NCBI GenBank assembly: GCA_035263025.1
Contig: DATFRR010000147.1
Coordinates: 1 to 38,739, forward strand
DNA: 38,739 bases
Direction: 5' to 3'
From: DASQPR01 sp035263025
Lineage (GTDB): Bacteria; Actinomycetota; Actinomycetes; Mycobacteriales; Micromonosporaceae
Shown: positions 25,199 to 36,569 of the stretch, in pieces
Layout: every line of letters begins with the position of its first letter
How positions within the stretch are numbered: position 1 is the first letter of the stretch
Position numbers and translations under genes: made by a program
The notes under the pieces: model-generated
Told to the model about the DNA's origin: nothing
What the model saw: only the letters and a program-made list of their open reading frames with translations
The model's database searches: none

Positions 25199-25711
25199 GT
25201 GACCAACGACTCATTGACTACGCTCGGCGACGTGTCCGAAAAGCTAACGCACGTAGACGAGACCGGCGCGGCGCGAATGGTCGACGTGTCGGCCAAGGAC
25301 GTGTCAGCACGCCGTGCCGTCGCGGCCGGCGTCGTTCGTACTACCGTCGAGGTCGTCGACCTCCTGCGCCGAGATGCCCTGCCGAAGGGTGACGCGCTTG
25401 CCGTCGCGCGCCTGGCCGGCATCATGGGCGCGAAGAAGACGCCGGACCTCGTCCCGCTGTGCCATCCGATCGCATTGCATGGTGTGACCGTGGACCTCGC
25501 GCTCGGCGACGATTCGGTGGAGATCGCCGTCACGACGAAGACGGCCGACCGCACCGGTGTCGAGATGGAGGCGCTCACCGCGGTGGCCGCCGCCGGGCTT
25601 GCGCTGGTCGACATGATCAAGGCCGTGGACCCAGCGGCCTCGATCGAGCGGGTACGAGTAATCCGCAAGGAGGGTGGCAAGACGGGCACCTGGGAGCGTG
25701 ATCGTGACTGA
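25199..25711 (+). CDS. moaC: Cyclic pyranopterin monophosphate synthase
   Basis: Second step of molybdenum cofactor synthesis: converts 3',8-cyclo-7,8-dihydro-GTP, made by MoaA, to cyclic pyranopterin monophosphate. It has 170 residues. The motifs are canonical: LTHVDETGAARMVDVSAKDV, the KGDALAVARLAGIMGAKKT segment, DLVPLCHPIALHGVTVDLAL, GVEMEALTAVAAAGLALVDM and KEGGKTGTW. GTG 25199 gives a short leader before LTHVDETG; a GTG at 25232 is possible. It overlaps mogA by 8 bases. The partner moaA is about 10 kb away on the other strand. Confidence 0.95.
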   Translation: MTNDSLTTLGDVSEKLTHVDETGAARMVDVSAKDVSARRAVAAGVVRTTVEVVDLLRRDALPKGDALAVARLAGIMGAKKTPDLVPLCHPIALHGVTVDLALGDDSVEIAVTTKTADRTGVEMEALTAVAAAGLALVDMIKAVDPAASIERVRVIRKEGGKTGTWERDRD

Positions 25712-26276
25712 GTCAACGGAATCGGCGTCAAGTGAGTCGGCGGCGGATGATTCGGCGTCAAGTGAATCGGCCGCGTCGCCTGACGTTTCGGCGCCGACCC
25801 GGCGGCCGATCCGTGCGCGCGTCATCGTGGCGTCGAACCGGGCGGCGGCTGGCGTGTACGAGGACCGCAGTGGGCCGATCCTGGTCGCCGGACTACGCGC
25901 GATGGGCTGCGACGTCGACGATCCGGTCGTCGTGCCGGACGGCATGCCGGTCGCACACGCGCTGCGCGCGGCCGTCGACGAAGGGCTGGACGCGGTGCTG
26001 ACCAGCGGCGGCACTGGGGTGACGCCGACTGACGAGACGCCCGAGATGACGAGGCAGTTACTCGACTACGAGGTACCCGGCATCGCCGAGGCGCTGCGCG
26101 CCGTTTCTCGCGACCGTGTGCCGACGTCCGTGCTGTCGCGCGGCCTCGCGGGAGTGGCCGGCCGTACGTTGATCGTGAACCTGCCCGGTTCCACCGGCGG
26201 CGCGCGTGACGGGCTGGCAGTGCTCGAGCCGATCCTCGGACATGCCGTCGACCAACTCCGCGGTGGTGATCACTGA
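25704..26276 (+). CDS. mogA: Molybdopterin adenylyltransferase (MogA/MoaB family)
   Basis: Adenylates molybdopterin before molybdate insertion by MoeA. It has 190 residues. Residues 1-36 are a Ser/Ala/Glu-rich leader with a repeated SASSES motif, unusual for the family. The fold begins with RARVIVASNRAAAGVYEDRS. The signature VLTSGGTGVTPTDETPEMTR is complete, and the end NLPGSTGGARDGLAVLEPIL is of the MogA/Cnx1-G type. GTG 25704 overlaps the moaC stop and has GGGAG 8 bases upstream, so the two genes are translationally coupled. The name moaB would also be acceptable. Confidence 0.9.
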   Translation: MTESTESASSESAADDSASSESAASPDVSAPTRRPIRARVIVASNRAAAGVYEDRSGPILVAGLRAMGCDVDDPVVVPDGMPVAHALRAAVDEGLDAVLTSGGTGVTPTDETPEMTRQLLDYEVPGIAEALRAVSRDRVPTSVLSRGLAGVAGRTLIVNLPGSTGGARDGLAVLEPILGHAVDQLRGGDH

Positions 26277-26394
26277 CCCGGTGCGTGTTCAGTGAGCGGT
26301 GCATGATCGGCGGCCCTTCGTGACCGCGGAGCGGTCCGTGAGCGCTGGCGTCGCCGGTGATCATTCACTCGAGGCCGCGCGATAGGCTGGCCCG

Positions 26395-27708
26395 GTGAGC
26401 GCACAGCCGGCACCGGAGCCGCAAACGTCGCCAGCTATCACGCCGTCGCCCGGATCGGCGCCGGGGGATCTGACGCCCGAGACGATGGCACCGCCACTAG
26501 ATGCGTTGCCCTGGGCGCAGGCGCGCGAAGTGGCCTACCAGACCGGGCGCGCGGCCGCCCTGTCACCCGTACCGGCATCGCTGCACGAATGCGACGGCGC
26601 CACCTTGGCGGCGGACTTGAGCCCGCTCACCGATCTGCCAGCGTTCCCAACCTCCACGGTCGACGGCTGGGCGGTGCGCGGTGCGGCACCGTGGCGCGTG
26701 GTAGGCCAGGTGCTGGCCGGCGCCGTGGCCACACCACTGAACGACAAGGGTACGTGTGTCGGCATCGCCACCGGTGCGATGGTGCCGGCTGGCGCCGACG
26801 CGATCGTGCGCATCGAAGAGTCCACGGTCGACGGTGACACCGTCACGGGTACGCCGCGCGCCGAACGCGAGTGGCGCGAGCCCGGCGACGAGGCGCACCG
26901 CGGCGACGTACTGCTTCCCGCCGGTACGCCGGTCACGCCGGCCGTGATGGGTCTGGCCGCCTCGTGTGGCGTCGACGAGTTGTGGATACGGCCCCGGCCG
27001 ACCGCCGCGATGCTGGTCTTCGGTGACGAGTTGCTGACCTCCGGTCCGCCCGATGCCGGTCGCGTGCGCGACTCGCTCGGTCCGCAGGTGCCGGCATGGC
27101 TGCGCCGCCTCGGCGTGGCACCATCCGACCCACCGGTCATCGGACCGATCGAGGACACCCTGGACGCGCACATCGCCGCCATCCGTGACGCGCTGGCGAC
27201 CGGCGTCGACCTGATCGTGACGACCGGCGGCACGATGCACGGTCCGGTCGACCATCTCCACCCCGCCCTCGCGGCGCTCGGCGTGCGCTATGCCGTCGAC
27301 ACTGTCGAGGTGCGGCCCGGCTTCCCGATGCTGCTCGCCACGTTGCCGAACGCCAAGGGTGGCCGGACACTGTTCGCCGGGTTGCCGGGCAATCCGCAGT
27401 CGGCGATCGTCGCACTCGTCTCGCTCGTCACACCGGCGCTGGCCGGGCTCACCGGGCGCGCGTTGCCGCCACTGCACACCATCCGGCTGGCGGCACCGAT
27501 CGGTGGCCGCGGCGGATTTACGCACCTGGCACTCGTACGCCGTGACGAGGCCGGCGACGGTCGGCCACTGGCGCATATCGCGTCGTCGATGCTGCGCGGT
27601 CTCGCCCAGGCGGCCGGGTTTGCGGTCGTCGCGCCCGAGACCAACGCCAACGTTGGTGACGTCGTCCCACTCGTACCGCTGCCGCTGTTTGCCGGGGAGG
27701 CACCGTGA
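26395..27708 (+). CDS. moeA: Molybdopterin molybdotransferase
   Basis: Inserts molybdate into adenylated molybdopterin. It has 437 residues. Typical parts are LTDLPAFPTSTVDGWAVRG, GIATGAMVPAGADAIVRIEE, REPGDEAHRGDVLLPAGTPV, GDELLTSGPPDAGRVRDSLG and FAGLPGNPQSAIVALVSLV. The active motif that is usually TSGG(V/A)S.G is TTGGTMHGPVDHLHPAL here, a variant I believe recurs in actinobacterial MoeA paralogues. About 30 residues of a Pro/Ala-rich leader precede the domain. GTG 26395 is the most upstream credible start. The gap to mogA is 118 bases; the stop overlaps moaE by 4 bases. Confidence 0.92.
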   Translation: MSAQPAPEPQTSPAITPSPGSAPGDLTPETMAPPLDALPWAQAREVAYQTGRAAALSPVPASLHECDGATLAADLSPLTDLPAFPTSTVDGWAVRGAAPWRVVGQVLAGAVATPLNDKGTCVGIATGAMVPAGADAIVRIEESTVDGDTVTGTPRAEREWREPGDEAHRGDVLLPAGTPVTPAVMGLAASCGVDELWIRPRPTAAMLVFGDELLTSGPPDAGRVRDSLGPQVPAWLRRLGVAPSDPPVIGPIEDTLDAHIAAIRDALATGVDLIVTTGGTMHGPVDHLHPALAALGVRYAVDTVEVRPGFPMLLATLPNAKGGRTLFAGLPGNPQSAIVALVSLVTPALAGLTGRALPPLHTIRLAAPIGGRGGFTHLALVRRDEAGDGRPLAHIASSMLRGLAQAAGFAVVAPETNANVGDVVPLVPLPLFAGEAP

Positions 27709-28145
27709 CGGCACCGACCACGCCGCGCGTCGCGCTGGTCGCGATCAGCGACGCACCACTCGACGTTGACGCGCACGAGCGTGCCGTTGCGCATCCCGCG
27801 GCAGGCGCCGTCGTCGTGTTCCGCGGCGTGGTGCGCGACCACGATCAGGGTCGAGGGGTACGCGAACTCGACTACGAGGGCCATCCCAGCGCAGCGGAGG
27901 TGCTGCGCGGGGTCGCCGACGAGATCGGCCGGACCCAGCCGGGCGTCATCGCGATCGCGGTGTCGCATCGGATCGGACGGCTCGCCGTCGGCGACGTCGC
28001 CATCGTCGCGGCGGTCTCGACCGCACACCGGTCGGCCGCGTTCCAAGCGTGTGCACGTCTGGTCGACGAGGCGAAGGCACGGCTGCCGATTTGGAAGCGG
28101 CAGGTCTTCGATGACGGGTCGGATGAGTGGGTTAATTCGCCCTGA
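27705..28145 (+). CDS. moaE: Molybdopterin synthase catalytic subunit
   Basis: Large subunit of molybdopterin synthase, which uses the thiocarboxylate of MoaD to add the dithiolene sulfurs. It has 146 residues. Family motifs are GAVVVFRGVVRDHDQGRGVR, ELDYEGHPSAAEVLRGVADE, VSHRIGRLAVGDVAIVAAVS, HRSAAFQACARLVDEAKARL and PIWKRQVF, with the catalytic lysines in the last two. It starts at a GTG in the GTGA overlap with moeA. The gene ends the block and is followed by a very strong hairpin. Confidence 0.94.
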   Translation: MTAPTTPRVALVAISDAPLDVDAHERAVAHPAAGAVVVFRGVVRDHDQGRGVRELDYEGHPSAAEVLRGVADEIGRTQPGVIAIAVSHRIGRLAVGDVAIVAAVSTAHRSAAFQACARLVDEAKARLPIWKRQVFDDGSDEWVNSP

Positions 28146-28200
28146 GCTGTGGGTCCAGGGCAGTGTGGTTGCGGTCCTGCGGTCGGGGTAGGCGCTGTGG

Positions 28201-28268
28201 GGTCTCGGGCAGCGTGCCCACTCTGGGCGGTCAGGCTTGATCCCGTCGTGGGCACGCTGCCCGAGACC
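28201..28268 (+). terminator. Very strong hairpin after moaE
   Basis: Arms of 20 perfect bases (28201-28220 and 28249-28268) enclose a 28-base loop. The loop holds GCGGTCAGGCTTGATC (28227-28242), one base different from the sequence in the hairpin after rplI (15484-15499). It starts 56 bases after the moaE stop and is probably its terminator. The shared loop suggests a dispersed element. Confidence 0.8.
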
Positions 28269-28374
28269 AGCCGCACGTCACCGTCGTGAGTGGTGGCTCT
28301 CGGGGTGACCGTGATACGGAACAGCGGCCCCGACAGCGGGGGTGACCGCGGGCGTGGCATGGCGGCCGCTCCGG

Positions 28375-28424
28375 CGATCTAGGAAGCGTTGGACTGTTGG
28401 AGCGAGGGGAATGTTCCTAGATCG
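28375..28424 (-). terminator. Inverted repeat after the DoxX gene
   Basis: Arms CGATCTAGGAA (28375-28385) and TTCCTAGATCG (28414-28424) are perfect, with a 28-base loop. They lie 25 bases downstream of the DoxX stop codon on the minus strand. The stem is AT-richer than the surroundings. It is a terminator candidate, though a protein-binding site is also possible. Confidence 0.5.
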
Positions 28425-28448
28425 GGCCCCGCGGTGCCGCGACGGGCG

Positions 28449-28991
28449 TCAGCCGGGGAGGTGGCGGCCGACGATCGCGGACTTGCGGGCGATCGCGGCC
28501 TTCGACCTGGTGTTGCGCGCCGCGCGCCGGACCGACCGCTCCGCCATGTCGGCCGCATGCTGCGCGCGCCACTGCAGACCGGGCTTGCCCTCGGTGTCGA
28601 CCGCCGCGAGGATCAGGCCACCGAGCAGGCCTAAGTTCTTGAGGAAATGGATGCGCTGCTGAGCGCGGTCGGCCGGATCCTCGAACTCCCAGTACGCGTG
28701 GCCGGCAAGTGTGGTCGGCACCAGCGACGTCGCCAATACGGCGGCGGCCAGGCGCCGGGCCGGCGTCACGAGCGCGATGCCGCCCACCACGTGTACGGCG
28801 CCGTTCAAGCGGACCAGTGTCTCGGCGTCCGTCGGGATCTTGGGGTGGACCATCTGCAGTGTCGGCCCGAACTGGTCGGTCACCCTCTTCGCGCGCGGGG
28901 CGAGCTTCGACGGATCCTTGACGGCCTTCCAGCCGCTGGCCACGAACACCGCTCCGAGCATCGCGCGTGCCGACGTACGCACAGGGGTCAT
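28449..28991 (-). CDS. DoxX-family membrane protein
   Basis: Integral membrane protein of 180 residues, of the DoxX group (four helices). The family pattern is RTSARAMLGAVFVASGWKAV at the N-terminus, then TLVRLNGAVHVVGGIALVTP, VLATSLVPTTLAGHAYWEFE and RIHFLKNLGLLGGLILAAVD. The last 40 residues are basic and cytoplasmic. In mycobacteria a DoxX protein takes part in a membrane oxidoreductase complex with superoxide dismutase; whether that holds here is unknown. ATG 28991 starts just before the conserved arginine; ATG 29030 would add 13 residues and cannot be excluded. Confidence 0.85.
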   Translation of the reverse strand: MTPVRTSARAMLGAVFVASGWKAVKDPSKLAPRAKRVTDQFGPTLQMVHPKIPTDAETLVRLNGAVHVVGGIALVTPARRLAAAVLATSLVPTTLAGHAYWEFEDPADRAQQRIHFLKNLGLLGGLILAAVDTEGKPGLQWRAQHAADMAERSVRRAARNTRSKAAIARKSAIVGRHLPG

Positions 28992-29097
28992 GCCTAGTTC
29001 ATACCCTCTCCGGAGGCCATCTATCGCCATGGTCGACCGATACGTCCGGAGAATTTCTCGCCACCGACGGTCCTCAGTGGTCGTGCCGAGCCGCGGC

Positions 29098-30336
29098 TCA
29101 GGTCTCCGGCGATGGCTGCGTGCGCAGGTACCGCGCGAAATGCGGCACGGTGAACGCCACGGTGCCGCGCTCGCCGCAGTAGATCAGGCCCTTCTTGATG
29201 AGCGCGTCGCGAGCCGGCGACAGGCTTGCCGGCCGGCGGTCGAGCGACCTGGCGATCTCCGCGGTCGAAACGGCATGGTTGGCCTCTTTCCCGTCCCGGC
29301 CGTCCTCGCCGGCGAGCGTCGCCATGGCGCGCATGTAGTCCCGTTCGGCGGGGGTGGCACGGTCGAAGCGCGCGCCGAAGAATCCGACCGCGAGCTCCGC
29401 CTCGGCGTCCGGAGCGGCGACGCGCACGTCCGCCGCGGTCACCGGCGACCGCGGCGCGTGATCCCAGGTCGCCTTGCCATAGGCCTGGACGAAATACGGG
29501 TACCCACCGGACGCGTCGTAGAGCACATCGAGCGCCTTCGACTCGAAGTCCACGTGCTCGCGTGCCGCGGGTGCGCACAACGCCTGGTCGGCGGCGAGCC
29601 GGTCGAGGCGGTCGATGCGCAGATAACGGAACAGCCGCTCGGAGTAGGACTTTGCGCCGGACAGTACGGCCGGCAGATGTGGCAGGCCGGCGCCGACGAC
29701 GATCAGCGGGGCGCCGGTCTGAGACAGCTCGTGGCACGCCGCGCACAGCGCCGACACGTCGCGGGGCGAGAGGTCCTGCATCTCGTCGATGAACAGCGCG
29801 ATGCCGGTGCCGACGTCGGTGGCAACGCTGGACGCGTCGGCGAGCAACTCGACGAGGTCGATCTCGATGTCACCGGAGTCCGCACGGCCGCGGGACGCGA
29901 CCGCGTCAATGCCCGGCTGCCAGCGATCACGGAGCTTGGCCGGCGGCTCACCGATGTCGGTGCGCATCGCGAACGCCTTCAGCACCGCCAGCATGTCGTC
30001 GATGCGGTCGGGTGCCCGGTGATGTGGCGCGATCTCTCGTACGGCCATGTGCAGCGCGGCGGACAGCGGGCGCCGCAATGGTTGGTCGGGGCGCGCCTCG
30101 ATCTTGCCGGTGCCCCACATACGACTGATCGCGTGCGACCGCATCGTGTTGAGGAGCACGGTCTTTCCGACACCACGGAGACCGGTGAGGATGACGCTCC
30201 GCTCCGGACGGCCTCGTGCGATGCGCTCCAACACGACCTCGAAGACGCCGAGCTCGCGATCGCGTCCGGCGAGTTCCGGTGGCCGCTGGCCGGCACCGGG
30301 AGCGTACGGGTTGCGTACGGGATCCACGTCTCGCAC
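29098..30336 (-). CDS. AAA-family ATPase with winged-helix end
   Basis: Cytoplasmic ATPase of 412 residues. The N-terminus NPYAPGAGQRPPELAGRDRE is a common actinobacterial opening for this group. Walker A is TGLRGVGKT (52-59) and Walker B is ALFIDEMQDLS (Asp184, Glu185). LIVVGAGLPHLPAVLSGAKS and SYSERLFRYLRIDRLD follow, as in ORC1/CDC6-like and archaeal-type ATPases. The last 80 residues (DYMRAMATLAGEDG; VSTAEIARSLDRRPASLSPA; LIKKGLIYCGERGTVAFTVP) look like a winged-helix DNA-binding domain. The role is not known. The start is GTG 30336, probably leaderless, because TAGATT stands about 10 bases before it; GTG 30327 is an alternative. Several inverted repeats lie upstream. Confidence 0.82.
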   Translation of the reverse strand: MRDVDPVRNPYAPGAGQRPPELAGRDRELGVFEVVLERIARGRPERSVILTGLRGVGKTVLLNTMRSHAISRMWGTGKIEARPDQPLRRPLSAALHMAVREIAPHHRAPDRIDDMLAVLKAFAMRTDIGEPPAKLRDRWQPGIDAVASRGRADSGDIEIDLVELLADASSVATDVGTGIALFIDEMQDLSPRDVSALCAACHELSQTGAPLIVVGAGLPHLPAVLSGAKSYSERLFRYLRIDRLDRLAADQALCAPAAREHVDFESKALDVLYDASGGYPYFVQAYGKATWDHAPRSPVTAADVRVAAPDAEAELAVGFFGARFDRATPAERDYMRAMATLAGEDGRDGKEANHAVSTAEIARSLDRRPASLSPARDALIKKGLIYCGERGTVAFTVPHFARYLRTQPSPET

Positions 30337-30348
30337 CGTATCGGTGAA

Positions 30349-30519
30349 TCTAGCGCGAGCCTTAGAGGCGCGTAGAAACGCCGAGTCGTGTCGCGACCCG
30401 GCGCATTGTCGAGGAACATCTCAGTCGAGGACCATCTAACGCTGTCTAGAGATGTTCGTAGACAGCGTTAGATCGTCCTAGCGTGTGTCTTAACGTGCTA
30501 GGGACACGTTAGCACACAT
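30349..30519. promoter_or_regulatory. Cluster of inverted repeats upstream of the AAA ATPase
   Basis: Three elements. First, TCTAGCGCG (30349-30357) and CGCGTAGA (30369-30376), overlapping the likely -10 of the ATPase. Second, perfect 15-base arms 30434-30448 and 30459-30473 with a 10-base loop. Third, an imperfect hairpin from 30483 to 30519 with TAACGTG/CACGTTA at its core. They share TCTA/TAGA and TAACG/CGTTA words and are AT-richer than the surroundings. The last may terminate the upstream gene. Confidence 0.5.
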
Positions 30520-30554
30520 GTACGGTTCTCGTCCAGCCTGCTCGAGCGCCGACG

Positions 30555-31616
30555 TCACTGGCCCGGCGACTTGAGGCAGAGCACGTAGTCGCCGGACGAC
30601 TCCGGTGGCCAGGTGAACGTGTAAAAGTTCGTCACGCCGGCGACGCCGTCGCATGCGGCCCGGTTGTCCGTGCCGGTGAACACCTTGACGACCTGGAACG
30701 TCGCACTTGCGCAGTCCGCCGAGACCATCGTGATCGGGGGACCGGTCTGCTCGTTGACGCACGTACCGGCGGCCGGTGGTGTCGGCGCCGTGGCGGCCGT
30801 TCCTTTGTGCTGGTAGAGGTAAACGCCGACGCCGACGCCACCGAGCACTACGACGATGAGCAGGATGACGAGCACCAGGACGGTCCTCGAGCGCTTCGGC
30901 GCGGCGTCCTGCGCCGGCCACTGCTGCTGGTAGTTCCCGTATTCCGGCGGCCCGTAGCCCGGCTGCGGATAGTCCTGCTGCGGGTAGCCGGGTTGGGCGT
31001 ACCCAGCCTGGTAACCGGCCGGGTCGTAATTCGGTGGCACCGACGCGGCACCGGCCTGGTAGCCGGGTTGGTAGCCAGCGGGCGGTACGGCCTGCATCGG
31101 CGCGGTCGGGGCGGCGGCGGCCGGCTGCTGGTACGCCGGCGGCGGGTAGCCCTGCTGCGGCTGGTACGGCTGCTGCGGGTAGCCCGCTTGATATCCCTGC
31201 TGGGCCGGGTACGCCGACGGTGGCGGGTAGGGGGGCTGTTCCGCAACGGGGGGCGGCGCAACGGGGGGCGGCGCAACGGGCGATGGCGATGCGGGCGCCG
31301 GAGACGCCGGTGCGGGTGACGCGGGCGCGGCCGGGTAGGGCGCTGCGGCCGGCGGGTACATGCCGGGCGGCACGGGTGCCGCGGGCGGCAAGTATCCAGG
31401 CGTCGTCCCCACGATCGGGGACGGTGCGGGGGAGACAACCGGTGGCGCGGCGGGCTGCGGTGGCGGTGGCGGTGCTGACGACGGGGCTGGCGGCGCGGAC
31501 ACCCGTACGGTCTCGTCCTCCCACGGGTTCGCCGATGGCTCGCCGCCCGGTGGCTCCGGAGGAGCCGGCTCGCCGGATGCCGGGCCGGCCGGCCCGGTTG
31601 GGCCATAGGTTGACAT
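30555..31616 (-). CDS. Proline-rich membrane protein, LppU/SCO3897-like
   Basis: Protein of 353 residues. The first 240 are cytoplasmic and rich in Pro, Ala, Gln, Tyr and Gly, with GYQAGY and PQQPYQPQQGYPPPAYQQ repeats. One membrane helix (RTVLVLVILLIVVVLGGVGV) lies at about 245-268. The outer domain of about 80 residues has four cysteines (GTCVNEQ, SADCASAT, RAACDG, YVLCLKS), probably two disulfides, and matches the small C-terminal domain of actinobacterial LppU/SCO3897-type proteins, whose function is unknown. ATG 31616 has GAGAGGAAG directly upstream; an in-frame start at 31706 is rejected. No lipobox is seen. Confidence 0.78.
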   Translation of the reverse strand: MSTYGPTGPAGPASGEPAPPEPPGGEPSANPWEDETVRVSAPPAPSSAPPPPPQPAAPPVVSPAPSPIVGTTPGYLPPAAPVPPGMYPPAAAPYPAAPASPAPASPAPASPSPVAPPPVAPPPVAEQPPYPPPSAYPAQQGYQAGYPQQPYQPQQGYPPPAYQQPAAAAPTAPMQAVPPAGYQPGYQAGAASVPPNYDPAGYQAGYAQPGYPQQDYPQPGYGPPEYGNYQQQWPAQDAAPKRSRTVLVLVILLIVVVLGGVGVGVYLYQHKGTAATAPTPPAAGTCVNEQTGPPITMVSADCASATFQVVKVFTGTDNRAACDGVAGVTNFYTFTWPPESSGDYVLCLKSPGQ

Positions 31617-31787
31617 GATCTTCCTCTCGAACGGCGCTAGCTGGTCGTGGAGCAGGAACCCGCCGCAGGCGGCATTGAGTGCCGTCACGGTACCGCGCGC
31701 ATGCACTTGTGACGACGAAAGGATAGGGCCGGTGATGTGCCAACGAGACCGGCCGTCCGTCGGATTGTCGTGTTCCCGACCGTTCGC

Positions 31788-35177
<3,390 letters not shown>

Positions 35178-35278
35178 GCATGGCGCTGGCGAGGCAGTGC
35201 ACGACGCGCGGATTCACCAGCCATAGTCCACAGTGCTTGGAAGCGCGTACCGCCGCGTGGTGGTGCGGAAACGGAGCG

Positions 35279-35575
35279 TCAGCCGCCAGCGAAGGGCGGA
35301 AGCACGTCGACTGTTGCGCCCGCCGGCAAGGCGGCGCCGCGGTCGTGGTTCGCGACGCCGTCAATGAGGAACGAGCACGCGCCGATGACGGTGGTCAGGC
35401 GCTGGCCGTGTCGCGCGCCGATGGTCGCGACCAGGTCATCGAGTGTCGCCGCGGCGATCTTCTCTTCAGGACAGCCGGCCGCCGCGCGCGCCGCCGCGAA
35501 GTAGCGCACCAGGATCATCTGGCCACCGGCGGTCCCATCGACAGCCACCGGATCGGTCGCCATGCGGTCAGCCAC
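35279..35575 (-). CDS. moaD: Molybdopterin synthase sulfur carrier subunit
   Basis: Ubiquitin-like small subunit of molybdopterin synthase; its C-terminal Gly-Gly carries the thiocarboxylate sulfur. The conserved fold starts at ILVRYFAAARAAAGCPEEKI and ends VDVLPPFAGG, with the essential Gly-Gly. The frame opens with GTG at 35575, which overlaps the moaA stop by 8 bases; ATG 35563 and ATG 35518 are alternatives. ATG 35518 gives the usual 79-residue protein and has GGTGG upstream, so it is a strong candidate for the true start. It is coupled to moaA and precedes the EndoQ-UvrD gene by 101 bases. Confidence 0.88.
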   Translation of the reverse strand: MADRMATDPVAVDGTAGGQMILVRYFAAARAAAGCPEEKIAAATLDDLVATIGARHGQRLTTVIGACSFLIDGVANHDRGAALPAGATVDVLPPFAGG

Positions 35576-36569
35576 CGATCGCGGACATCGGCCGGGTCGG
35601 CTGCAGGAAGCTCGGGTCGTCGATCGCGTGGCCGGGCAGCTTGCCGAACATCGCGACCCGCCACATCTTCGCGATCTCCTCGTCCTCCGCGCCGCCCCGT
35701 ATCGCGCCGCGCAGGTCCGATTCGTCGCGACCGAACAGGCAGTTGCGCACCTGTCCGTCGGCGGTGAGCCGGGTGCGGTCGCAGTCGCCGCAGAACGGTC
35801 GTGTCACGCTTGCGATCACGCCGACCTTCGCGCCGTCGTAGCCGTCGACGAGCCACGTCTCGGCGGGCGCGGCGCCGCGGTGCGCGGGGTCCGGAAGCAG
35901 CGTGAACTCGGACTCGATCTGCGCCAGGATCTCCTCGGCGGTGACCATCGTGTGGCGGTCCCAGATGTGCCCGGCGTCGAGCGGCATCTGCTCGATGAAG
36001 CGCAGCTCGTAGCCGTGGTCGAGGGCGAACCGGAGGAGCCGCGGCGCCTCGTCCTCGTTGATGCCGCGCATCAACACCGAATTGATCTTTACCGGCACCA
36101 GCCCGGCTTCGGCGGCCGCGGCCAGACCGGCCAGCACATCCGCGTGCCGGTCCCGACGGGTCAGCGCCGTGAACCGCTCCGGATCGAGCGTGTCGACCGA
36201 GACGTTGACACGATCGAGCCCGGCGTCGACCAGGTTCTTCGCAATGCGCGTGAGGCCGAGGCCGTTGGTGGTCAGGGAGATATTCGGACGAGGGCGGAGC
36301 GCCGCGGTCGCCGCCACGATGTCGAGGAGTCCCTTGCGGATCAACGGCTCACCGCCGGTGAACCGGACCTCAGTGATGCCGAGGCGCTCGACCGCGATCC
36401 GGATCAGCCGGTTGACCTCGTCGTCAGAAAGGACGTCGGATTGGGCAAGCCACTCGAGGCCCTCAGCAGGCATGCAGTAGGTGCATCGCAGATTGCACTT
36501 GTCCGTGAGCGATACGCGCAGGTCGACGGCTGTTCGGCCGTACATGTCGATCAGTGCGCCGTTGCTCAT
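35568..36569 (-). CDS. moaA: GTP 3',8-cyclase
   Basis: Radical-SAM enzyme for the first step of molybdenum cofactor synthesis. It has 333 residues. The SAM cluster motif is LTDKCNLRCTYCMPAEGLEW. FTGGEPLIRKGLLDIVAATA, LTTNGLG and VSVDTLDPERF follow. The C-terminal second cluster has FCGDCDRTRLTADGQVRNCL. The protein ends in Gly-Gly, needed for activity in this family. ATG 36569 overlaps the stop of the upstream kinase-like gene as ATGA and has no Shine-Dalgarno of its own, which points to translational coupling. In-frame codons further upstream belong to the other gene's shadow. Confidence 0.96.
   Translation of the reverse strand: MSNGALIDMYGRTAVDLRVSLTDKCNLRCTYCMPAEGLEWLAQSDVLSDDEVNRLIRIAVERLGITEVRFTGGEPLIRKGLLDIVAATAALRPRPNISLTTNGLGLTRIAKNLVDAGLDRVNVSVDTLDPERFTALTRRDRHADVLAGLAAAAEAGLVPVKINSVLMRGINEDEAPRLLRFALDHGYELRFIEQMPLDAGHIWDRHTMVTAEEILAQIESEFTLLPDPAHRGAAPAETWLVDGYDGAKVGVIASVTRPFCGDCDRTRLTADGQVRNCLFGRDESDLRGAIRGGAEDEEIAKMWRVAMFGKLPGHAIDDPSFLQPTRPMSAIGG

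Noticed and set aside
30490..31743. Minus-strand reading frame of 417 codons over the LppU-like gene
   Set aside because: Another frame of the same repeat-rich DNA; the competing frame has a ribosome binding site, a membrane helix and four conserved cysteines.
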